From: Toxorhynchites rutilus septentrionalis
Lineage: Eukaryota > Arthropoda > Insecta > Diptera > Culicidae
Reading direction: 5' to 3'
Length of the DNA: 64,000 bases
Assembly (NCBI RefSeq): GCF_029784135.1
Contig: NC_073746.1
Span: 33,200,387-33,264,386 of the forward strand
Position 1 is the stretch's first letter; every line of letters starts with the position of its first letter. The notes below the pieces were generated by a model. It had not been told where the DNA came from, did not search any database, and was given only the letters and a program-made list of their open reading frames with translations. Both the position numbers and the translations under genes were made by a program. Of the stretch, positions 55,324 to 64,000 are shown piece by piece.

Positions 55324-56148
55324 AGGATGCCAATGAAAATGGTCACCTCTAATTTCGAAAAGTTACCTCATAAAAAATGCTCACCACCTCGAAAAAACAC
55401 CTTATGCCAAATATCAGCGAGAGTGGCGCAAAGCGGTAATAGTTTGAGTTTCTGTAAAATCGAAAAATCACCCAAGGGGGATGTAAAGGTGTTTTCGAAA
55501 AAAAATGTTGATGCCAAATGTCTTAAAATGGCATGGAACGTCGAGATCTAGTGTCAATTTTTTTTTCAAAAATCGGTACTCTGGGACTTTTTTTTCGGAA
55601 TACGAGACGAAACGTTTGGTTTTATGTGCCAATAAAAACAATTATCTCGATTTTTCATTCGGAACTTGTAGCGACATGTGGATTTGCACGATAATATATC
55701 CTAAATATGCAAAATATTAGCTCATTCGAACTTAATTTCTTAGTGTTGCAGACGTTAAATTTTGAGTTATTTTGAAAAACGGAAGATCATCGAACATCGC
55801 GGTATTCAAAAAAATGGTTTATGCCAAATGTCTTAAAACTGCATTACTCGTCCCAGAGTGTCGACATTTGACAAAAAAAAAAAATTAAATCGAGATGACG
55901 CTAGATCTCGACGTTTTATGCAATTTTAAGATATTTGGCATCAAAAATTTTTTTTGGAAAACCCCGATTTCCTCTACTCCCTTGGGTAATTTTTCAATTT
56001 TCAAAAAACTCAAACTTTGACCGCTTTGCGCCACTCTCCCTCAAATCCGATTGGGTTAATATTTGGCATAGGGTGTTTTTAGAGGTGGTGAAAATTTTTC
56101 ATGAGGTAACTTTTTGAAATTAGAGATGATCTTTTTTATTGGCACCCT
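55324..56148. mobile_element. Foldback element with ~240-bp inverted arms
   Basis: AGGATGCCAATGAAAATGGT at the left is inverted as the terminal ATTGGCACCCT at the right. Arms 55324-55560 and about 55885-56148 share CGCAAAGCGGT, ACCTTATGCCAAATAT and GTCGAGATCTAG with their complements. The middle has further decayed repeats of GCCAAATGTCTTAAAA. No coding. Confidence 0.8.
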
Positions 56149-56635
56149 ACTGTCTACATATCACGTGGACACAAAAAGCACGAGTTTATACACCCCCCTC
56201 CCCCTCCGTGGACAACCATAGACATTGACCAGACATTCCTGGATATTTTTCAATTTAAAATTACCAGGTAATTACCTCGATTGCACCTTTATTCAATTTC
56301 AAGTTTGTTTCATGTTAGATTTTGTTTCTTTATTAATGAAAGAAAATAAATTTAGGGAAATAAATTTTGGTAAGAACTTACTCAGAAAGGACTGTTTCAA
56401 ATCACTTTTCCAATCACACGAATGGGAAGTGAGGAGTTCAAGGAAGTATTCCTGAATCATTTGCTGTCGTTTTTGCATCGAAACCACTGTGATGATTGGT
56501 TATTCCAAAAGAATGAGGTATCATTTCATAAAAGTCGGAAGTCCATTGAATGGCTTATTACTGGGGCTTCACGTTCATATTTACCAGCTCAAACACTAAT
56601 CGATAACTTATGTAGAGTTATCGTACGTAGAATAG
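56149..56635. other. No recognisable gene
   Basis: Nothing supported before the solo 3' end at 56636. Confidence 0.4.
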
Positions 56636-56818
<183 letters not shown>

Positions 56819-57010
56819 GGCGATAATCGGTCCAGAAGATCAGAAGTTATGTTAAAAAAATATAGTGCCCTTGGTCCCGAGACCATGAAAACTGCAAAAA
56901 ACAAAAATACAATCAATAATAGCGAAAACTAAATTCAATATTTTTTTTCAAAAAAGGCCAGCTAATTGAATTTACTTTAATATGTCAATTATTTGAATCG
57001 GTAAAATTCT
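56819..57010 (+). repeat. Copy of the GCCCTTGGTCCCGAGACC block
   Basis: Matches parts of 12995-13130 and 4500-4640 (TATAGTGCCCTTGGTCCCGA, ACAATCAATAATA, AAAAGGCCAG). Confidence 0.65.
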
Positions 57011-57474
57011 TTTTTTTTTTTGTTCATCTTGGTTCCTGAGGTATTTTAACGACTGGAAGTTGAGGTAGTAAATCATGATAAATCAATTTGATATTTATTT
57101 TGCATTTTGATTTTTTTAGGATTAAAGTTGAATCCATAGATTTGAATAAGATAGTCGAACATTAGGTATTAATGGAGGAAACATATAACACTCAATAACA
57201 TATATCAACAATATCGTCAAGTCAAGATTTATGTGTTCAGCATTTTGCCGAACTATTCATTTCTATGAGTGATCTATTAACCTTAGACAATAAAAATAAA
57301 ACGATGTTTGTTGGTTCGGCTAATCTTCGAAGCGGCATGACGACTTGGCACGTATTTTTTTAGTTTTTATTTCGCCTTGGGCCCCGATGTGCTTCTACGA
57401 CAAAAAACGGTATGGAGAATTCCAAGAAAAAAAAATCTAATAGTGTAAAATCCCTTCTTCCTGTTTAGTTTATA
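57011..57474. other. No recognisable gene
   Basis: Nothing supported. Confidence 0.4.
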
Positions 57475-57565
57475 GAGACTTAATGCTTTTTCAGTTCATT
57501 CGTCTCTAGCCCTGAAATAGGTCCTTGTGGAAAGAAAACTACTTCATTACTCCTCCTTCACCTGT
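57475..57565 (-). ncRNA. Two-hairpin block, reverse-strand copy
   Basis: The minus strand reads GGAGGAGTAATGA ... CCACAAGGACCTATTTCAGG, then GCTAGAGACGAATGAACTGA and ...AAGTCTC. It contains a decayed histone-like hairpin followed by a GAGAC/GTCTC hairpin, the same order as at 31347-31300 and, without a clear first hairpin, at 42657-42750. Confidence 0.45.
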
Positions 57566-58959
57566 GTTAAGAAAGACAATCCATCCCCGCTCGACGTTCG
57601 CCGGCAACGATGTTGCTCCGATGACCTCCAAACGAGAAGTGTGTAAAATCAAAATGTAATTTTTTTATTTAACATCAATGAGTGGAGAATGAGTTGCTAA
57701 CCTTCTATAGAAGGTATTGCTTTTAAACAAACTTGTTACGATCGACAAGTACCTGAAAATATGGTTTCCCCATTCCCCGAAAAATTTTCCGAATAAAGAA
57801 TGAAGCATAAAAAGATTTGTTTCCTTTATCTTGTAACCCGCGACCCCAGGGAAGCATGCTAGTTCGTCGTTTACGCAGTTTACGTATGCGGTTGGCTTAA
57901 GCGCCACTCCCACGAGGGAGACCAACCGCCATGTTTTCGCTTTGCCCGGCGATGAGACACTCAACACCTAAGGGCTGGTTTGTCTCTCCTTCCAAACCCC
58001 GGATTGTTCCGCGACTTTCACCTGCGCTACATTCGGACCCGCGACATTGTTTGTTCGCGTTCCGCAAATTCCAACAACAGAAAATCCTTTAACCGGTCCA
58101 ATTAATACCGATTATGCCGAAAAGTTCTCCTCACTGGACCTACACAATGATGTCTGCACCACGACGGAGACAAGAGCGGGGGTTGCAACGCTTCACAAGA
58201 AGAGGAGTCCCAGCCCTGGACTCGTGACCAACTGAAAAATTAATCGGTTTGTCGGGTTTTTAGGCTACGCCGCCAGCCAGTGAATTTAGAGTCTCATAGA
58301 TCTACTCTATCTCAACAACATTTATTTAGTTATATAAATTGACTCATTTAAACATTACACTACTAACTCAATCACGAAACTCATACATAACAAGAACCCA
58401 GAAAAACGTGTAATGCATAATAAATTTAACTCTACACATACATTTTATTTGTTACGTATAACTATTGGCCCATAGCGCTCAAAATATTAGGAATGGTGTG
58501 TTTACTATCATGACTATTCGCTCATATCGATTTTGGGGGGTTCTATACCGATGGGCATTGGTCTACCATCGGCGCAGTGCTTCGCGGTGTGGCATTGTTG
58601 TGTGGTTTTTATTGTTATTGGTGTGGCTTTCTATTCTTATCCTACATGCTACAATTGAAAAATGAATAGTGAACTTTCAGAGCACTAGCTCGAGTTTTAC
58701 GAAGTTTTCCACTATACATTGCGACAGCAGATGAAAATTTAATATCTGGTGAGTAATCGATTAGATTTTGGCTAATATTAGTTGGTGGGAAGTGTGTGCA
58801 AACGATCATTTTCTTCACACTGTTTCGCAAAATTATTGATTTTCGGGCGAGGGGTAAGGGAGGGAGATGGAAGAAATCAGCGCCATTGTGGCATCCATTT
58901 GTGTTTAGCTTCCACCTTCACCTTAAATATAATCCATAATATTTAAGAAGCATTTTTTT
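57566..58959. other. Unresolved; possible retroelement-derived sequence
   Basis: 57840-58240 is GC-richer than its surroundings. The frame at 57665-57967 (minus, 100 residues) and the plus-strand frame at 58047-58235 look coherent but match no domain I know. Could be a decayed LTR-element or captured exon. Confidence 0.3.
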
Positions 58960-59986
58960 GACGTAGAACTACGTCTTTCAGGAAGGGTGCCAAATCAGAA
59001 AACAGGTCACGTTTTTATGAAATAAAGTTAAAGTTAATAACTATTTTCACTGTCAACGAATTCTCATGATTTGCATATCAATCGAATCGGAAATTCTCTA
59101 AGATTTGTTTGATATGCTATACATTACACTTCGCTAATCTCTAAATGGTTTAAATTCAAAAAAACTGGAAGAACTTCCTTTTTCCCATACATTTGTTCTG
59201 CCGATTTGGGTGCTAACCCTACACGTATCTCGAATGTTTGTAACTCGAACATTTCTTAACAGATTGGAAAGATGTTTGCATCAATTGATAGGAATTATTT
59301 CTACGCGTCTATCACAATTAAAAAAATTTTATTTTTCATTAGATGAACAATTGAATAACTGTAAAATGTCAAGCGTTATCTAAACGCCCTAACTGCCAAG
59401 TTTTGATTGGCCCGATTTACGGTTCCCCCAATACAGACATCAAAATCGATGTAGCTGTGGAAATCCGCAAATATACATGCAAGTCGGGGGTGTTTTTGTT
59501 CCCACCGAACTGTGTTTCCCTAACACGGACTTCAAAATTAATGTGCCTGGGGGAATCCGCTATGAAAATGCATGCAAGTCGGGGGTATTTTTTAGTGTTG
59601 AGGACTTTTGTACTCGCTTGTCGTTGTGCAGACCGGAATATGTTTCCCCAAAACGTACTTTTAAACTGAGAAGCCTGGGAAAATCGTCGTTTCAGATACT
59701 AGAGGTGAATGAACTAAACATGAGATGTGCGATAATTTCAAAGGGAATTGCAACATACAATGATCGTTTGACAATTCTTCCGTTCACATATTTTGGTCCT
59801 AGGCATCATATTAAACGTGAAAGGACGTTCATCAAATTTATTTGTAGCGAAGAACAAGATCTATCACAAAAATTTCGATGCATTCTAAAATAATATTCGA
59901 AGTGGTTAACAAGTGGATTGCAAAATGTAATTGCGTAGTTCTACGTCGAAAATATGCGGTCGTGTCCTAGATACAACCTCTTACAA
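58960..59986 (+). mobile_element. Palindrome-ended element, class B, copy 2
   Basis: GACGTAGAACTACGTC (58960-58975), class B head, two ~95-bp units from 59460, inverted GTAGTTCTACGTC (59935-59947), hairpin GGTCGTGTC...GATACAACC (59958-59978), T-run at about 59987. Colinear with 32155-33248. Confidence 0.8.
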
Positions 59987-60342
59987 TTTTTTTAATTTTT
60001 TTGCAAGGGGAAGGTTTATGTTAATTTTGGAATTTTTGGAATTTGGACCTATTGGTGGCTGGTCACTTTCCGATCGATCAATTTTTCGAATTTGAGCATT
60101 ATTTCCGGATTGAAAGTGACATAAAAGTACAACACATTGCAGGTCGGATGAAATACAAGAATTTTCAGCAGTTAGAACTGGTTGGTTGAAAACATTCGTT
60201 CGTGAACATTCGTTTCACTGCGACTGCTATAGTTTTCACCAACACAATCGATTTCCGTTTTTTATAAATTCATGGATTATTTTATTGGGAATACAGAAAA
60301 ACTGTTTTTATATTCGATTAAGTTTAAATTGACAGCCTTGGT
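59987..60342. other. No recognisable gene
   Basis: Nothing supported. Confidence 0.4.
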
Positions 60343-60386
60343 GTCGTACTACGTCTCTCCGGCTATGTCCCCAACACCCACCCATC
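60343..60386 (+). mobile_element. Solo 3' end of a class R palindrome-ended element
   Basis: GTCGTACTACGTC, then CTCTCCGGCTATGTCCCCAA and CACCCACCCATC-T6, matching 20739-20788 (CCGGTTATGTCCCCGACATT, ACCCACCCGTC-T6). The hairpin is decayed. No 5' end is seen upstream. Confidence 0.65.
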
Positions 60387-61640
60387 TTTTTTGCAGAGCT
60401 CAACTGATTTATACCCTACCAAAAATATCAAGAAGAAACACATTATTGAAAACTTTAACAGGCTTTAATCTTAACTATAACGAAGACCCCGATTTTTTCT
60501 GGAGATACTAGTAATCTAAGCTAAAGAGTCAGGGAGCCGTTGAGCATCGATTAAACCCTGGAACCAATGAAACTATATCATAACAACCAGGAGTGCCAAC
60601 TAAGGAGTTTTTTTTAACCCATAGTGACCGAGAACATGGTGAGCAGGTTCAGTTCAGTTGTTTGTTTTTAAGAGACTTTGCAATTCATTTCAAATCGTTT
60701 TTTCGACTGCGTTAGCTCTACCGAGATGACAATTCTTTTTGTAGTTTACAATTGAAAGATTTTTGTTAGTCTAGTGGGATTGAACCGATAACTCGAAGTT
60801 TACTAGAGGTTAGTAAGGGTAACATTTTTGAGAGGAGGGTCAGGCGAGAAATATGGTATTGTGAAAACGTTGTTAAAGTTTAGTGTTCGACCGGCTGTCG
60901 AAGAAGGCTGATAATGATCAAAAGGGAACAAAACAAATACAAACTATTAAGAATGAAGAATTCTATAAAGGAATTAAATTGCTATGCCCAACTTCCCAAA
61001 AAATACATATGGCGACAGCATATAGCATATATGAGCTGTACTTTCCATTTTCGAATCTCTGAAATTTTGAAGATTAATTTGTTACCTAATGACTGTTAAT
61101 GAAATTACAATTGTATCACTCACACATCTACTCACTTTGGAGAGCGAGTCAAGCGTTCTTCTTATAATTTGTATTTTTTTGTGTTATAATTCCATGCATC
61201 AACATAAATTTAAGATTTGATTTTTTTCGTAGTTTGGTTGGTGGTGTGTGTTATTCTATGCATCCTTTTTTTGGATCGATTCATTCCGTGTATTTCTGAA
61301 GCAAATAGAATAACCACATTTTTATACCTCCTATATATAGCTGCTTCTATAGCTGCACTTCAATACGTAGAGAAGACGAAAACTCATCAAAACCAAACAA
61401 CATACATGATTTATGAACATGTCCGGGCAATGAATGTATGTTGCTTCGCAACGATAATCCTTGTGGTCACCGTTTACCAGCGGATTTTCCCCGTCTGCAA
61501 GAATCGGTCGCCACCGGTTTGTCTTTTTTATTCACCCATCTGTTGCCTGCCGTCTGCATTGCCAGAAAAAGCCCTAAATTCGGCGTCTGCTGTGGTGGTG
61601 GTTGGGGTGACAGCATGTACGACTCTTGAGCCATAACAAA
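60387..61640. other. No recognised gene; hydrophobic frame at 61217-61636
   Basis: The 139-codon plus-strand frame (61217) begins with a hydrophobic stretch (VVWLVVCVILCILFL) and has a second near residues 35-50, but resembles no known family and its end overlaps element flank. Most likely chance. Confidence 0.35.
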
Positions 61641-63438
61641 AACAGGAAGTGGGTTATATCTATGGTATAACCGCAAGGATGACGTAGGACTATCGTTGAT
61701 TTAGAGATCATTTGTTTGAAGTTGAATCTAAATCCATTCTGAATGAATGAATGAATGAATATTTGGGAGACTTCGAAAACGAGAGCGTTACGTTGGAGGA
61801 ATAAGGTTTTATGCATCCAATATAGGATACGAAAAACCTTGTTCTGAAGAATAATCTTCAGAAGCTAACCTGCTAACTGTACTTGATTGACAAATCACAA
61901 ATCCAAATGTATTATATGGATATTTTATGGATGGAAAACATTAAAATAAACTCTTTCGCTTGAATTTAATTTTCAATTCCAAGGGGAACTGGCAGATTAT
62001 TTTCCAGCAACGATTAGATATTTCCACATTTTCCTCGCTACTGGAAGCCCACCAGTGGTTAATACCAACTCGATAACCACATGTTAATAGTACTTGATTG
62101 AAAAATATTTGGTCACAGTGTTACATGGATAGAAAACATTCAAATAAACTCTTTCACATGAATGTATTTTTAAATTCCCAGAGGAACTGGCAGATTATTT
62201 TCCAGAAATGATTAGATCTTTCCGGAACTTTCTCGATGCTGAATGGCATCCAAACGAAAAGAATTCTGCGCGTGTATGTGTCGATCCTTCGCCGTCCACC
62301 TCCTCCAGCACGTTAGGCAACGATGTTGTCTTGTCGATGTCCTCACGAAAAATGAATGTGTCTCACCACCAGAATATCGCTTAAGTATGCTTTTTGTGTG
62401 TGATTGAATCGAGAGAAGGTGTGGTTTACGATGGCAATTTGGAAGGCAAACTAGAGGGGAATGAACTCTCTGAGCTCGGAACTTTCGGCGACTGAGCAAT
62501 AATCAAACAATATTGGATACGGAAATATCCTACTGATGGGGAAGAATAATCTTCTGAAGCGATCCTGTTAATTGCGATTGATTGAAAAACCACAAAACCA
62601 AATGTATTTGGTCACAGTGTTACATGGATAGAAAACATTCAAATAAACTCTTTCGCATGAATGTATTTTTAAATTCCCAGAGGAACTGGCAGATTATTTT
62701 CAGTAACGATTGGATATTTCCACATTTTCCTCGATACTGGAAGCCCACCTGTGGTTAATGCTAACTCGATAACCATCTGTTAATAGCACTTGATTGAAAA
62801 ATATTTGGTCACAGTGTTACATGAATAGAAAACATTCAAATAAACTCTTTCACATGAATGTATTTTTAAATTCTCAGAGGAACTGGCAGATTATTTTCCA
62901 GAAATGATTAGATCTTTCCGGAACTTTCTCCATGCTGAATGGCATCCAAACGGAAGGAATTCCGCGCGTGTATGTGTGTGTAGCGATGTCTTCCCGGGGA
63001 ACCGTTTGTGGCATCACTCTCCTCCTGATGGATTCCCTTCTGGCCTAAGGTGCACAAATAGGCTCTTGGTGACACCGTTCATCCGCGCTTTCATGATAAA
63101 TGAAGAGCTTCACCACAACAGCGACAACATGCTCCAATCGCTGTTCAATTAGAACTGAGTGGATTTCCGAGCGGCGCTCGCTTATATACCGATTGGTGAT
63201 TTCAATAGCCTGTTTTGAAAGCAATTTTAACACTATTGAAACAAGTTTTTGGATCAAAAAGTAACAAGTATAGAACGCGTAGACATTTTATCTTTCGAAT
63301 GAAGTGTTTATCATACCATTTCGTTCAGTTGTTTAGGAGCTATTAACGCTCAAAATCTCGGTCTCCGGCGTAACGCTTTCGTTTTCGAAACTTTGATTTT
63401 ACACCCCGGTATAGAAATGAAAGACGTAGTCCTACGTC
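61641..63438 (-). mobile_element. Palindrome-ended element, class C, copy 2, with internal duplication
   Basis: 5' palindrome GACGTAGGACTACGTC at 63438-63423; 3' inverted repeat at 61690-61681; hairpin GGTTATA...TATAACC at 61672-61652; A-run flank. About 61930-62280 is directly repeated at about 62590-62960 (GAACTGGCAGATTATTTTCC, CTGAATGGCATCCAAACG), absent as a duplicate from copy 1 at 9406. A 62210-62500 segment unique to this copy has a 95-residue minus-strand frame I cannot identify. Confidence 0.75.
63153..63188 (-). promoter_or_regulatory. TATA box plus initiator, class C copy 2
   Basis: On the minus strand TATATAAG (63188-63181) is followed by TCAGTT (63158-63153), identical in sequence and spacing to 9656-9691. 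Confidence 0.6.
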
Positions 63439-64000
63439 AAAACATGGCCGGGTCAACAGTATTGTTCATCTAACTCCTGCGCTCCAGAAAACACCACCCG
63501 GTGAGAATTCAGCGAACCGTAAAAGAGGAAAGAAATCGAATGTGGTTTCTCGATTGGATGGTATTACTAACAATATGTCGAGCTAAGATTTGGCGGGTTT
63601 CTGTGGAAATAGGTGTATTTTTCACGAAATCAATGGACTTAAGATTTCAAAATTATCGGTTCAGTTATCATTTTGTTCAACTAAAGAAGTATAAACTTTC
63701 TTGCTGAAGTCGGTCGCAATGACAATGCAGCCATCCAGCGGCTGTTTTATTTACCGGCCCAAATTAAAGACTTTGTTCTTCGATTTCAGCTAATAACTAA
63801 GCTAGAATTGAAAACAGGTCATGTAGTATTAAACTATTCCTTCTTAGTTTCGTGTTCAAAATTTTCACCTAAAAAATGAAAACGACAAATTTTCCAACCA
63901 TAAACTAGTGCATAGTGACTAGTGCAACGCTTGGAGCGTTTCTTTTTAAATTTTAATTCATAATGGTACGCAATTCAGATTCAAATAACTATGTATAAGC
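63439..64000. other. No recognisable gene
   Basis: Nothing supported to the window edge. Confidence 0.45.

Noticed and set aside
61217..61636. 139-codon hydrophobic frame as a membrane protein gene
   Set aside because: No family resemblance, no supporting promoter or conserved start, and the end runs up to a transposon boundary. Left as unresolved.

Overview
The window looks like AT-rich animal DNA from a mosquito, most likely Aedes or a close relative. This is inferred from two copies of an ITmD37E transposon (a family described from mosquitoes), a tRNA-derived SINE, R1-clade and I-type non-LTR retrotransposon pieces, and a dense mosaic of MITEs and foldback repeats. I recognise no intact host protein-coding gene, rRNA or tRNA gene. 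Nearly all long reading frames are transposon remnants, simple-repeat artefacts or chance.

Layout. 1-2720: short tandem repeat and a foldback repeat split by a 5'-truncated R1-clade retrotransposon with a 16-bp target duplication. 4332-5464: MITE. 7421-9054: long-TIR element carrying a SINE. 9406-10298: first palindrome-ended element. 11468-13350 and 17434-18443: repeats with internal ~145-bp units. 18492-20782: element holding two histone H2A remnants. 21178-23173: Tc1-like element with a DD41D mariner-type element nested in it. 24905-25525: endonuclease remnant of a non-LTR retrotransposon. 26658-26901 and 34029-34426: TTAA-flanked MITEs. 27253-29806: two more palindrome-ended elements with histone H4 and histone 3' stem-loop sequences. 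30575-36865: mariner remnant, MITEs, foldback repeats and two further palindrome-ended elements. 37163-37640: hAT-like remnant. 40040-47351: possible composite element with several insertions. 48529-51761: reverse-strand palindrome-ended element split by an I-type retrotransposon. 44755-46052 and 52525-53813: ITmD37E copies. 55324-56148: foldback element. 58960-63438: two more palindrome-ended elements.

Main discovery candidate. About a dozen full or partial elements share one architecture. They start after a T-run with GACGTAG...CTACGTC or a variant. They carry an inverted match of that start near the other end, and close with a 21-nt hairpin of form GGT(7N)...ACC, 8-10 nt before another T-run. 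Many have 95-bp internal tandem units. This resembles Helentron-associated non-autonomous elements (HINE/DINE-1 type), but that class is my inference. Several carry pieces of replication-dependent histone genes: H2A and H4 coding remnants, TATA/initiator promoters, and histone mRNA 3' stem-loops followed by a U7-type AAAGAG. The four stem-loops differ by compensatory changes, so the RNA structure may have been kept by selection or captured several times.
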